Assembly: GCF_014647055.1 (NCBI RefSeq)
Contig: NZ_BMOL01000016.1
Location: 4,593-68,592 of the forward strand
Reading direction: 5' to 3'
DNA length: 64,000 bases
DNA from: Deinococcus aerolatus
GTDB taxonomy: Bacteria; Deinococcota; Deinococci; Deinococcales; Deinococcaceae
Shown here: positions 9,231 through 22,139 of the stretch, one piece after another
Position numbering within the stretch: the first letter of the stretch is position 1
Layout: each line of letters begins with the position of its first letter
Position numbers and translations under genes: made by a program
Notes under the pieces: model-generated
Told to the model about the DNA's origin: nothing
Seen by the model: the letters and a program-made list of their open reading frames with translations, nothing else
Databases searched by the model: none

Positions 9231-10429
9231 CGGAACAGACCCCCGGCCCGATCAGCCGCGAAGAACGTGCCGCGCGGGCGAAGACGGCCTTCGATCATCT
9301 GGAGTCGCCGCAAGACGCCCTGGTGCTGTTCGACGATCAGTTCATCTTCTATTACTGCGGCTTCGCGTTTTTCCCCACCGAGCGGCCGGTGGCCCTGGTC
9401 ATCACGCGGGAGGGCGAGCGCATCCTGTTCGTTCCCCGCCTGGAGCGCGAACACGCCCAGCAGGTCAGCGAGGCCGAGCGCGTGGCCGACTACCCGGAGT
9501 TTCCGGGCCAGCATCACCCGCTGCGGCAACTGGCGGATCTGCTGACCGGCCTGGGCCTGGAGAAAGCGGCCATCGGCGTGGACCATGATGGCTATCCGCC
9601 CGTGATGGGCTATGACGGCCCGGCGCTCAGCGAGGCGCTGCCAGGGGCCAAAATTCAGCGGGTGTCGCGCGGCCTGGACCATCAGATGGCGCTCAAATCG
9701 CCCGCTGAGGTGACGCTCATCCGGGAAAGCGCCCGCTGGGGTGCACACGCCCACCGTCTGCTTCAGCAGTACACCCGCGTCGGCGAGAACGAGACTGAGG
9801 TCGAGGCCCGCGCCACCAAGGAGGCCACCGCCGCCATGATCGCCGCGCTGGGCGACACCTACCGGGGCCAGAACCGCTGGATGAGCGGCGCGGTGGCGCT
9901 GTACCGGGGACAGATCGGCGTCCACAGCGCCCTGCCACATGCCATGACCACCGGGGCGACGTTCCAGCACGGCGACACCCTGGTCACCGGGGCCGGGGCC
10001 GCCGTCTGGGGCTACATCAGCGAGCTGGAGCGCACCATGTTCGTCGGCGAGGCCAGTGGCGAGCAGCGGCGCTTCTTTCAGCACATGCTCAACTTGCAGG
10101 ACATCGCGTTCGAGACGTTGCGGCCTGGCCGGACCTGCGCGGACGTCGATGAGGCTGTCCGGGCATATTACGAGCGCGAACAGCTCTGGGACCACTGGCG
10201 CCACCACGTCGGCCATAGCCTGGGGCAGCGCATTCACGAGAGTCCATTCCTGGACATCGGCGACAGCCGCCCCCTGGAGCCGGGCATGGTGCTGAGCGTC
10301 GAGCCGGGGCTGTATGTGCCGGGACTGGGCGGTTTCCGTCATTCCGATACCATCCTGATCACAGACACAGGCATGGAGCTGTTGACCGATTACCCGCGTG
10401 ATCTGGACAGTCTCACTTTGCCTGCCTGA
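9227..10429 (+). CDS. M24 family (Xaa-Pro peptidase/creatinase fold) protein with non-canonical metal site
   Basis: A 400-residue pita-bread-fold protein with the creatinase-type N-terminal domain and an M24 C-terminal domain. By eye, the five usual metal ligands are only partly kept. The first Asp region reads VTGAGAAVWGY, the second Asp is Glu (SELERT), the His motif GHSLGQRIHE and the VLSVEPG Glu remain, and the final Glu region reads GFRHSDT. This pattern resembles metal-independent or differently liganded M24 relatives. The GTG start overlaps the upstream stop (GTGA). It is probably a Pro-peptide or amidine hydrolase; the substrate is unknown. Confidence 0.85.
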   Translation: MTEQTPGPISREERAARAKTAFDHLESPQDALVLFDDQFIFYYCGFAFFPTERPVALVITREGERILFVPRLEREHAQQVSEAERVADYPEFPGQHHPLRQLADLLTGLGLEKAAIGVDHDGYPPVMGYDGPALSEALPGAKIQRVSRGLDHQMALKSPAEVTLIRESARWGAHAHRLLQQYTRVGENETEVEARATKEATAAMIAALGDTYRGQNRWMSGAVALYRGQIGVHSALPHAMTTGATFQHGDTLVTGAGAAVWGYISELERTMFVGEASGEQRRFFQHMLNLQDIAFETLRPGRTCADVDEAVRAYYEREQLWDHWRHHVGHSLGQRIHESPFLDIGDSRPLEPGMVLSVEPGLYVPGLGGFRHSDTILITDTGMELLTDYPRDLDSLTLPA

Positions 10430-10499
10430 CCCTGCCTGCCTCCGGCCCATCCCGCTGTCGGGACGCCATAGTGGAAGCCGCAAAGACAAAGGAGGACGC

Positions 10500-10784
10500 A
10501 TGGAACGGCTCACCATGAGCGAGAGTGTCAACGTCGGAGAATTCTCCGCCCTGCCCGCCCGCATCGGCCAGCTCAGTTTTCCCGCGGGAACGGTGCTGCC
10601 GCCCAACAGCCATGAGCAGGACGAGATCTCGTTCATTCACAGCGGCGTGCTGCGCGCCGTCAGCGGTGGTCAGAGCTACACCTTGCGCGGCGGCGACGTG
10701 ACCCTGATCCCGGCGGGGGAGGTTCATGAGGCCGAGGTGCTGGAGGCCGTGACCCTCAGCTACGTGCTGCTGGAAAAACCTTGA
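10500..10784 (+). CDS. Small cupin-domain protein
   Basis: A 94-residue single-domain cupin. The first cupin motif is visible as PPNSHEQDEISFIHSG, and the second as GGDVTLIPAGEVHEAEV. His and Glu are positioned for a metal site, although the first motif has one His rather than two. The ATG at 10500 follows AAAGGAGG; longer readings run into the M24 stop region. The stop overlaps the TTG start of the next permease. It may bind or sense a small operon substrate, but its function is not known. Confidence 0.8.
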   Translation: MERLTMSESVNVGEFSALPARIGQLSFPAGTVLPPNSHEQDEISFIHSGVLRAVSGGQSYTLRGGDVTLIPAGEVHEAEVLEAVTLSYVLLEKP

Positions 10785-11734
10785 CCGGAGGCTGGCTGGT
10801 CCGGCGCGTGCTGCTGGCCCTGCTGGCTGCCTTCGGTGTCGGGGTGCTGGTTTTCACCCTGCTGCGGCTGATCCCCGGTGACGTGGTCACGCAACTGATC
10901 GGTCTGGAAGGCAACGTCAGCGCCGCGCAGCAGGCCGAGATGCGCCGTCTGTTCGGCCTGGATCAACCGATCTGGATGCAGTTCCTGAGCTGGTTCGGGG
11001 CGCTGCTGCGCGGCGACTTTGGCGTCAGTCTCCGCACAGATCGGCCCGTCTTCACCGATCTGCTGCTGCGTTTCCCGGTCACGCTGCAACTTTCAGCGAT
11101 GGCCCTGCTGTTCGCCGTGCTGGTGGGCCTGCCGCTGGGCATCCTGGCCGCGCTTAAGCGGGGCAGGGCGGCCGACCTGATTTCCAGCTCCTTCGTCCTT
11201 GTCGGCCTGGCCGCGCCGGAGTTCTGGCTGGCGATCCTGCTGATCTTGCTGTTCAGCCTCAACCTCGGCTGGTTCCCCCCCAACGGCTACATCTCACCGG
11301 GCGAGTCGCTGATCGGCAACCTCAAGAGCCTGTTTCTCCCCGCGCTGGCCCTGAGCTTCGGGCTGGCCGCCGCCACCACCCGGATCGTGCGGGCCAGCCT
11401 GCTGGACGTGCTGTCGCAGGACTATATCCGTACCGCCCATGCCAAGGGACTGAGTGGCGGCTCTGTGGTGATTCGCCACGCCCTGCGCAACGCCCTGATT
11501 CCGGTGATCACGGTGATTGGCCTCCAGGTGGGCAACCTGCTGGGCGGGGCGGTGATCATCGAGCAACTGTTCGGCCTGCCTGGGATCGGGCGTTTCGCGC
11601 TGGAGGGCATCAATCTGCGCGACTACCCGGTGGTGCAGGGCGCGGTGCTGTGGATCGCGGTGAGCTACGTGCTGGTCAATGTGGTGGTGGACGTCCTGTA
11701 CGGCGTGATCGACAGCCGGGTGCGCTACTCGTGA
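10781..11734 (+). CDS. ABC transporter permease, DppB-like (second system)
   Basis: A 317-residue inner-membrane permease. It has an N-terminal membrane segment (WLVRRVLLALLAAFGVGVLV), the conserved LRLIPGD block, the EAA loop RTAHAKGLSGGSVVIRHALR and the DppB ending GGAVIIEQLFGLPGIG. The start is TTG overlapping the cupin stop (TTGA). Translation is therefore likely to depend on the cupin gene. It differs clearly from the first DppB copy, so the operon carries two separate membrane channels. Confidence 0.93.
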   Translation: MTGGWLVRRVLLALLAAFGVGVLVFTLLRLIPGDVVTQLIGLEGNVSAAQQAEMRRLFGLDQPIWMQFLSWFGALLRGDFGVSLRTDRPVFTDLLLRFPVTLQLSAMALLFAVLVGLPLGILAALKRGRAADLISSSFVLVGLAAPEFWLAILLILLFSLNLGWFPPNGYISPGESLIGNLKSLFLPALALSFGLAAATTRIVRASLLDVLSQDYIRTAHAKGLSGGSVVIRHALRNALIPVITVIGLQVGNLLGGAVIIEQLFGLPGIGRFALEGINLRDYPVVQGAVLWIAVSYVLVNVVVDVLYGVIDSRVRYS

Positions 11735-12606
11735 GCGCCGCCTCTCAGCCCGGGTTCGCCGTTCCGCGTTCGCCCACCCGCCGCGCCGCGCAGCTCTTTT
11801 TCCGCACGCCCAGCGGCGTGGTGGGGCTGGCGCTGGTGGTGCTGGTGGTGATCTGTGCCGTTTTCGCCGCCCAGATTTCCCCGTACGACCCGGTGAAATA
11901 CCTGCCCGCCGACCGGATGCAGGGGCCGTCGCTGCGCCACTGGCTCGGCACGGATCTGTATGGACGCGATCTGCTCTCCAGGGTGATCTACGGCAGCCGC
12001 ATCAGCCTGTCGGTCAGCGTTCTCAGCGTGTCCTTCGCGCTGATCGTTGGCGGGCTGCTGGGCGCACTGGCGGGCTTTTACCTGAAATGGGTGGACACCC
12101 TAATCATGCGCCTGACCGACGTGCTGCTGGCCTTCCCGGCGATTTTGCTGGCCATTGCCCTGCTGGCCTTCCTGGGCGGCGGCTTCTGGAACCTGACGCT
12201 GGCGATCGCGGTGGCCTTTACCGCGCCGTTCGCCCGGGTGGTGCGGGCCGCCGTGCTGCGCAGCCGCGAGGCCATGTTTGTCGAGGCCAGCACCGCGCTG
12301 GGCGCGTCGGACGCCCGGTTGCTGTGGCGACATGTCCTGCCCAACTCGCTGGGGCCGATCATGGTGGAGGTCACGCTGCGGCTGGCCTACGCCATTCTCG
12401 GCGAGGCCGCCCTGAGTTTCCTGGGCCTGGGCACGCAGCCGCCCGCCCCCGCCTGGGGCCAGATGATCGCCGATGGACGGCCTTTCCTGGAACTCAATGC
12501 CTGGATCTCGGTGGCCCCGGGACTGGCGATCATGGTCACGGTGCTGGGTTTTAACCTGCTGGGGGACGCCCTGCGCGACGCCCTCGATCCCCGGCTGGGC
12601 CGCTAG
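11731..12606 (+). CDS. ABC transporter permease, DppC-like (second system)
   Basis: A 291-residue DppC-type permease. The family blocks are RTPSGVVGLALVVLVV for the first membrane segment, HWLGTDLYGRDLLSRVIYGS, the EAA loop EASTALGASDARLLWRHVLP, and GEAALSFLGLGTQPPAPAWG. It starts at a GTG that overlaps the DppB stop (GTGA). It is followed 41 nt later by a third substrate-binding protein. No ATPase gene lies between or after, so these permeases must borrow ATPases encoded elsewhere. Confidence 0.93.
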   Translation: MSAASQPGFAVPRSPTRRAAQLFFRTPSGVVGLALVVLVVICAVFAAQISPYDPVKYLPADRMQGPSLRHWLGTDLYGRDLLSRVIYGSRISLSVSVLSVSFALIVGGLLGALAGFYLKWVDTLIMRLTDVLLAFPAILLAIALLAFLGGGFWNLTLAIAVAFTAPFARVVRAAVLRSREAMFVEASTALGASDARLLWRHVLPNSLGPIMVEVTLRLAYAILGEAALSFLGLGTQPPAPAWGQMIADGRPFLELNAWISVAPGLAIMVTVLGFNLLGDALRDALDPRLGR

Positions 12607-12647
12607 ACTCTTTGTACACCCGTTGCACGTCTCCTACAGGAGGACTT

Positions 12648-14189
12648 ATGTCCACGAAGAAGCACACTGCCCGCATCCTCGGTCTCAGCACACTGCTCCT
12701 GCTCACTGGCGCGGCCACGACCGCCCAGGCACAGACTGCCGGGGGCGTCCTGCGTGCAGGGATGCAGGCTGATCCTGTGGGGCTCGATCCGCATGTCACG
12801 CAGGCAACGTCCACGCGCAACCAACTGGAAAACGTCTACGACACCCTGGTGGCCTTTGATCCCAGCGGCAAGATCGTGCCGTCGCTGGCAACCAAGTGGA
12901 CGACGAGCAAGGACGGGCTGACCTGGACCTTCACCCTGCGCAGCGGCGTGAAATTCCACAATGGACGGGCTTTTGAGGCCAGCGACGTGGTGTACTCGAT
13001 CAACCGCATCAAGGACCCCGCCACCAAGTCCCCACGCAGCGGTGACTTCGAGCTGATCAAGAGCGTGACTGCGCCGAACAAGACCACCGCCGTGGTTACC
13101 CTGAGCAAGCCCTTCTCCCCGCTGCTGAGCAAGCTGGCCTTTACCCTGAACGTGATCGTGCCGAAGGAGGCGGCGGCTACCCTCAACACCAAGCCTGTCG
13201 GCACCGGTCCCTTCTCTTTTGTCGAGTACGTGCCGCAGACCCGCATGGTGCTCAGGAAGAATCCCAACTTCTGGGGCAAGGACGCCAAGGGCAACAAGCT
13301 GCCGTATCTCGACGGCATCACCTACTCGTATCTGCCCGACGCCACGGCGCGCATGACCGCCCTGCGGACCGGCAACGTGGACTGGATCGAGTACGTGCCC
13401 TCCACCTCGATCCAGACGCTCAAGTCCGACGCTGACGTGAATGTGCTGGGCGGCCCCGCCGCCAATTACCGCGCGCTGTTCTTCAATGTGGCGCAGAAAC
13501 CGCTGGACAACCCCAAGGTGCGCCGCGCTATCGCCTACGCCCTCAACAACCAGGAGATCGTGGACGTCGCGCTGCTGGGTGTGGGCGGGATTGCCTCGCC
13601 CGGCACGGTGTTTCCGGACGGCAATTACTACGCCTCGCCGGACGCCAGCTACGGCAAGCCCAATCTCGACAAGGCCCGCGCCCTGCTTAAAGAGGCAGGC
13701 TTCCCGAACGGCTTCACACTGGACCTCAAGGTGACCAGCACCTACGACTTCCTGCGGGTGCCCGCCGAGATCATCCAGGCGCAACTCGCGCCCATCGGGA
13801 TCAAGGTCAACATCAATGCCCTGGAATGGAGTGTGTTCCTGCCCGACATCCTGGCGAAGAAATACACCGCCACCATCCTGGGCGAGAGCGGCCAGGGCGA
13901 CCCGGACGACTACCTGTACACGCCGTTTGCTTCCGATTCGGGCGGCAACCTGACCAACTTCAAGGACGCCACCATCGACAAGTGGCTGGATCAGGGCCGC
14001 CAGGTGGCCGATCCTGCGGCCCGCAAGAAGCTGTACGTGGACGTGCAAAAACGCCTGGTGGACCTCTCGCCGATGGTCTTCCTCTACTCCAGCACCCAGT
14101 ACGAGGCCGCGCGTAAGGCCGTTCAGGGCTACGCGCACTTCCCGAACACCAGCTACATCGGGCTGCGGACCGCTTGGCTCAAACGCTGA
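12648..14189 (+). CDS. ABC transporter substrate-binding protein, family 5 (third)
   Basis: A 513-residue SBP_bac_5 protein with a clear signal peptide (MSTKKHTARILGLSTLLLL, then AQAQTAGG). Family blocks include DPVGLDPHVTQATSTRNQLE, DGLTWTFTLRSGVKFHNG, PVGTGPFSFVEY and VRRAIAYALNNQEIV. ACAGGAGGACTT precedes the ATG at 12648; an upstream TTG in frame lacks such a site. It is the last gene of the run and lies next to the second permease pair, its likely partner. I see no strong terminator after it. Confidence 0.93.
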   Translation: MSTKKHTARILGLSTLLLLTGAATTAQAQTAGGVLRAGMQADPVGLDPHVTQATSTRNQLENVYDTLVAFDPSGKIVPSLATKWTTSKDGLTWTFTLRSGVKFHNGRAFEASDVVYSINRIKDPATKSPRSGDFELIKSVTAPNKTTAVVTLSKPFSPLLSKLAFTLNVIVPKEAAATLNTKPVGTGPFSFVEYVPQTRMVLRKNPNFWGKDAKGNKLPYLDGITYSYLPDATARMTALRTGNVDWIEYVPSTSIQTLKSDADVNVLGGPAANYRALFFNVAQKPLDNPKVRRAIAYALNNQEIVDVALLGVGGIASPGTVFPDGNYYASPDASYGKPNLDKARALLKEAGFPNGFTLDLKVTSTYDFLRVPAEIIQAQLAPIGIKVNINALEWSVFLPDILAKKYTATILGESGQGDPDDYLYTPFASDSGGNLTNFKDATIDKWLDQGRQVADPAARKKLYVDVQKRLVDLSPMVFLYSSTQYEAARKAVQGYAHFPNTSYIGLRTAWLKR

Positions 14190-14471
14190 ACGCTGACCAG
14201 GGGTAAGCGGCGGCCACCGGCAGACGGTCATAAGTAGGACTTCCAGAGGTGGGGGTGAATGTCTCGACGTTCACGCCCATTTTCTTGGGTTCATCCTATC
14301 TTCCGGAGAGCCGAGATCATAGGCAGGGTTAACAATAGCTCCAACAGCAAAAACCCACCAGAACGGATGTGGTACATCTCCTGGAAGAAGCCGGGATGAA
14401 CTGGTGTCCAGGCAAAGCCAGGCAAAGCCCTGTCCAAAAGCAAAAAGTCCGTCAATGACGGACTCTTGTTG
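14190..14471. other. Intergenic region between the peptide operon and tRNA-Ala
   Basis: About 280 bases without a credible gene. It holds a two-unit tandem repeat of a 10-mer (CCAGGCAAAG, near 14408-14429) and, at its right end, the tRNA terminator. Short open frames here lack ribosome sites and codon bias. Confidence 0.6.
14442..14464 (-). terminator. Rho-independent terminator downstream of tRNA-Ala
   Basis: On the minus strand AGTCCGTCA and TGACGGACT form a 9-bp perfect inverted repeat separated by a single base, so a stem of about 7 bp with a small loop. A run of five T follows. It lies 8 bases past the CCA end of the tRNA, the expected place for its terminator. Confidence 0.85.
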
Positions 14472-14547
<76 letters not shown>

Positions 14548-14728
14548 CTACGCCAGATGGTTCAGGCGAAAAAGACTCTAGCACGCGCCCCACAGGCTTG
14601 CAATGCAGGTGACACGGCGACGTGGTGCACCGCACCGGCCTCCCGCCGGCGGCTTGGCCCCGGCACACGCCGATTGCCCTAGAATGGCGGCCAAACGCCC
14701 GTTAGATCGGTACAGGAGGAGCAGACAT

Positions 14729-15151
<423 letters not shown>

Positions 15152-15199
15152 CCGGGCGGTTGGGCAGCGACCACAGGCCCACGTCCTGCACCCCCCACC

Positions 15200-17553
<2,354 letters not shown>

Positions 17554-17588
17554 CCGCCCGTCTGTCTGCCGGGAGCGTTCAATACGGC

Positions 17589-18071
17589 ATGACTCCCTTC
17601 ATCCCCACCTCGGACCTGTGCGACGCCCACCCGGAAGCCCAGGTGTTCGCCCCCGTGTTCCAGAATTTCGGAGAGAACCCGAGGTTCAGCGGTCCCGCCC
17701 TGACCCTGCGCGTCTACGAGAACAACACCCTGGTACGCGCCACGCTGGAGACGCCGGGCGAGGGCCGCGTGCTGGTGGTAGACGGCGGCGGCAGTCTGAA
17801 CTGCGCGCTGGTGGGCGATCAGCTGGCCGGGCTGGGCGTGCAGAACGGCTGGGCAGGCATTATCGTCCACGGCTGCGTGCGCGACACGGCGCAGCTCGCT
17901 GGCATGCCCATCGGCATCCGGGCGCTGGCCGTTCATCCCCGCCGCAGCGGCAAGGCAAGCCTGGGCGAGCAGGCTGTGGCCCTGACTTTCGCGGGCGCAA
18001 CAGTGCGGCCCGGCGACATGATTCACGCCGACGAGGACGGGATCTGCGTGCTGACTTCAGAAACGAACTGA
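17589..18071 (+). CDS. rraA: RraA family protein (RNase E regulator-like / hydroxymethyloxoglutarate aldolase-like)
   Basis: A 160-residue protein aligned end to end with the RraA family. It has TSDLCDAHP at the N-terminus, the active-site-like VVDGGGSLNCALVGDQLA (G-G-x-x-x-x-A-L-x-G), GWAGIIVHGCVRDTAQLA with the conserved R-D pair, and PGDMIHADEDGICV at the end. Members either bind RNase E or act as metal-dependent aldolases/oxaloacetate decarboxylases. The kept Arg-Asp pair makes the enzymatic role possible. It lies 35 nt after the XdhC gene. Confidence 0.92.
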   Translation: MTPFIPTSDLCDAHPEAQVFAPVFQNFGENPRFSGPALTLRVYENNTLVRATLETPGEGRVLVVDGGGSLNCALVGDQLAGLGVQNGWAGIIVHGCVRDTAQLAGMPIGIRALAVHPRRSGKASLGEQAVALTFAGATVRPGDMIHADEDGICVLTSETN

Positions 18072-18113
18072 CCACAGCCCAACGGCCGTATGCCTGGACG
18101 TGTAGTGCAGCAC

Positions 18114-18460
18114 ATGACCGAGGAAAAGTACCTGGCGAGCGAGAAACTTAGCCCGGTCAAGCAAGCGGGGGTAGGGCGGCGGCTACGTGCACGCGCTGCA
18201 CGGCGACACGCTGGTACAGGCGGGGACCGACAGTCGATATGGCGAGGTAACCCTGAATATCGCCCAGGCCCACAGGCAACATTGCAAGGTTAACGCCTCA
18301 AATGGGTGCGTGAGCCGCACCACGCCCACCGGTAAACGGGTGTATGACTCCCCGGATGTCGTTGCCACCTGCGAACCTGTTGACAGCACCGGGCGAGATT
18401 AAATTACCGTATCTCGGCGCGACGTTGACACTGGACGACGTGTACGACGTGGTTTTTTAG
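18114..18460 (+). pseudogene. Decayed Uma2 family (PD-(D/E)xK-like) gene remnant
   Basis: Three pieces in three different frames together resemble a Uma2 protein. From 18114: MTEEKYLASEKLSPVK. From about 18181, in another frame: YVHALHGDTLVQAG and, further on, KRVYDSPDVVATCEP. From 18410, in the third frame, ending at a TAG at 18460: YLGATLTLDDVYDVVF. At least two frameshifts are needed, and the centre looks shortened. Uma2 proteins are abundant in Deinococcus and cyanobacteria and often of unknown role. It is clearly non-functional as read. Confidence 0.75.
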
Positions 18461-18535
18461 AGCGAAACAAAGAACAGCCCGCCCGCCCAACTTTCTGAAT
18501 AACCAGAGCTGGGCGAGTGGACTGCCAACAGTCGC

Positions 18536-19909
18536 TTAGCTCAGGCCCCGTAACGCTTCCCGCATAATCTCCAGCCCGGTTTCCGCGTCCTCACGGGTCA
18601 GGATCAGGGGCGGGCTGACGCGAATCACGGCCTCACCGCAGTCCAGGTTCAGCAGGCCACGCTCGAAGATGGCGGTGCTGGCGCGGTCACGCAGCGCACC
18701 GTCTGGGCTGCCGTCAGGCTTCACAAACTCCAGGCCGATGAACAGGCCCTGACCGCGCACGTCGCCCAGGAAAGGAAACTCGGACTGCATGGCCTTCAAT
18801 TCGGACAGCAGGTACGCGCCCACATCGGCGGCGTTCTGCATCAGGCTCTCGCCGCAGCCGGGATGCTTGACCACACCTTCGATCAGGTCCAGGGTGGCGT
18901 GGGCCGCTGCCGCCGCCACCGGATTGCCGCCGTAGGTGCTGCCGTGCGAGCCCACGGGCCAGGTCATGACCGATTCCTTCGCCAGCAGTGCGGAAATGGG
19001 CATGCCCGAAGCGATGCCCTTGGCCACCGTGATGATGTCCGGCTGAACCTCGCCGTATTGCTCGAACTGCTGGTACGAGAACATCTTCCCCGTGCGGCCC
19101 ATGCCGGCCTGCACCTCGTCGTAGATCAGCATGATGCCGTGCTCGTCGCACAACTGGCGCAACCCTGGCAGGAAGTCGGCGGGCGGCACGATGTACCCGC
19201 CCTCGCCCTGCATGGGTTCCACAATGATGGCCGCCACTTCATCGGAGGGAATGACGCCCACGAACAGCTCACGGATGTGGTTTAGCACAGCCTGACCGCA
19301 GGCTTCGGGGGTGGACCCCAGCGGCGGGCGGAAGGGGTTGGGGTACGGCACATGCGACACAGCGGGCAGCAGCGGGCCGAAGCCGCGCTTGTACTTGGTC
19401 TTGCTGCCGGTCAGCGTGATCGCGCCGTAGGTGCGCCCGTGGAAGCTGCCCATGGTGGAGATGATGTGCGCCCGTCCGGTGTGGTTGCGCGCCAGCTTGA
19501 CGGCGGCCTCCACGGCCTCCGCGCCCGAGTTGCCGAAGAAGACGCGCCATTTCTCACCCGGTCTTTCCACATGCTTGACCAGCCGCTCGGCCAGACTGGT
19601 GGTGATCTCCTGCGGGTAGTCGGACAGGCAGACGTGCGTGAACTTAGTGACCTGCTCCTGCACGGCCTTCACGACATGCGGGTGGGCGTGGCCGGTGGTG
19701 GACACGGCGATGCCCGCGAAGAAATCCAGCATGGTGTTGCCGTCCGGATCACTGAGCCACACGCCCTCGCCGTGGTCCGGCACGAAGGGATAGGGGCGCA
19801 CGTAGGACGTGGAGAGGTGCTGGGCATCGCGCTCCATGATGGCCCTGGTCCTGGGGCCGGGGAGGGACGTTTTGAGGATGGGCTGGCGGGCCTTGGTGGC
19901 AGTGGTCAT
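18536..19909 (-). CDS. Class III PLP-dependent aminotransferase (acetylornithine/4-aminobutyrate family)
   Basis: A 457-residue fold-type I enzyme. It has GEGVWLSDPDGNTMLDFFAG near the N-terminus, FFGNSGAEAVEAAVKLAR for the phosphate-binding loop, the IYDEVQAGMGRTGKMF block with the cofactor Asp, and ITVAKGIASGMP with the PLP lysine. Close families include acetylornithine and lysine/ornithine omega-aminotransferases and amino-acid racemases. It is 112 nt downstream of kamA on the same strand. A role in lysine or beta-lysine metabolism is therefore plausible but not proven. Confidence 0.92.
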   Translation of the reverse strand: MTTATKARQPILKTSLPGPRTRAIMERDAQHLSTSYVRPYPFVPDHGEGVWLSDPDGNTMLDFFAGIAVSTTGHAHPHVVKAVQEQVTKFTHVCLSDYPQEITTSLAERLVKHVERPGEKWRVFFGNSGAEAVEAAVKLARNHTGRAHIISTMGSFHGRTYGAITLTGSKTKYKRGFGPLLPAVSHVPYPNPFRPPLGSTPEACGQAVLNHIRELFVGVIPSDEVAAIIVEPMQGEGGYIVPPADFLPGLRQLCDEHGIMLIYDEVQAGMGRTGKMFSYQQFEQYGEVQPDIITVAKGIASGMPISALLAKESVMTWPVGSHGSTYGGNPVAAAAAHATLDLIEGVVKHPGCGESLMQNAADVGAYLLSELKAMQSEFPFLGDVRGQGLFIGLEFVKPDGSPDGALRDRASTAIFERGLLNLDCGEAVIRVSPPLILTREDAETGLEIMREALRGLS

Positions 19910-20021
19910 GGTGGCTCCTTACAAGTTAAACGCGTTGGGAAACGGCAGGCAATGACGACGGGGCAGCATTCCAGTTAGAGCTGAGAAACATGCCCCATCC
20001 CCATCTTGTCTCTATCTTCTG

Positions 20022-21458
<1,437 letters not shown>

Positions 21459-21575
21459 CTGAGGCCTCCAGGGAGAAAGAAACGTGAGTTGCTAGGTCTC
21501 CATTCTTCATGTTCTGCCCCCAGCATTGGAAGGAGCGCAGGCCGGGAGATCGGCGGGGTCAGGGGACCGTTTCTC

Positions 21576-21609
21576 TGGCAAATGCCATGTCTGACCTTGC
21601 ATATGCCAA
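21576..21609. promoter_or_regulatory. Paired palindromes, probable Lrp/AsnC operator
   Basis: TGGCAAATGCCA (21576-21587) and TTGCATATGCCAA (21597-21609) are related near-palindromes with centres 21 bp apart, about two helical turns. The second overlaps the -35 hexamer of the regulator gene. Two sites on one DNA face, between kamA and an Lrp-type gene, is the pattern expected for an Lrp operator. Confidence 0.6.
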
Positions 21610-21624
21610 CTGCGGTGCTAAGCT
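21597..21624 (+). promoter_or_regulatory. Promoter of the Lrp/AsnC gene (leaderless type)
   Basis: TTGCAT (21597-21602), 16 nt, then TAAGCT (21619-21624). The -10 ends 6 nt before the ATG at 21631, which puts the transcript start at or very near the start codon. Confidence 0.65.
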
Positions 21625-21630
21625 CTGGAC

Positions 21631-22092
21631 ATGCGACAGACTGGCAGCGCTCTGGACTCCCTGGATCACCGGATTTTGCAGGAACTGCAGACCGACTCGC
21701 GACTCTCGATGCGTGAGCTGGGCCGCCGGGTGGGGCTGTCGGCCCCGGCGGTGACCGAGCGCGTGCGGCGTTTAGAGGACGCGGGCGTGATCCTGGGCTA
21801 CGGCGTGCGCGTCGCGAGCAAGCCGCTGGGACGCACCATCACCGCTTTTATCGGCGTGCAGGACAGCGGGCGCAACGATCCCACGCTGGTGCGCTGGGCC
21901 ACCGCCCACGACGGTGTGCTGGAGTGCCACAGCGTGACCGGCGACAACTCCTGCATCCTGAAGGTGGCCGTGCCGGACGTGGGCGCGCTGGAAACCATGC
22001 TGGGGGATCTGATCGGCATGGGCTTTACCTGCGACACCTCCATCGTGCTGAGCACGCCGCTGGAAGGCAAACTGCTGCTGCCGCCGAGGTAA
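21631..22092 (+). CDS. Lrp/AsnC family transcriptional regulator
   Basis: A 153-residue regulator with an N-terminal helix-turn-helix (LDHRILQELQTDSRLSMREL, then VGLSAPAVTERVRRLEDAGV) and a C-terminal RAM ligand-binding domain. It has the standard length and domain order. It is transcribed away from kamA and likely controls itself and kamA in response to an amino acid, lysine being the natural guess. The absence of a ribosome site fits the leaderless promoter just upstream. Confidence 0.95.
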   Translation: MRQTGSALDSLDHRILQELQTDSRLSMRELGRRVGLSAPAVTERVRRLEDAGVILGYGVRVASKPLGRTITAFIGVQDSGRNDPTLVRWATAHDGVLECHSVTGDNSCILKVAVPDVGALETMLGDLIGMGFTCDTSIVLSTPLEGKLLLPPR

Positions 22093-22139
22093 AGCGAGTC
22101 AAGACGGAAGCAGCGGCCAGGCAGCTGCCCGCAGTCTCC

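Noticed and set aside
14408..14429. Tandem 10-mer repeat, considered as the start of an array
   Set aside because: Only two units and no spacer pattern; not a CRISPR. No CRISPR array is seen anywhere in the window.
18470..18530. Inverted repeat with TGGGCG/CGCCCA downstream of the aminotransferase
   Set aside because: Long loop and no clean T tract, so a terminator call is not supported.
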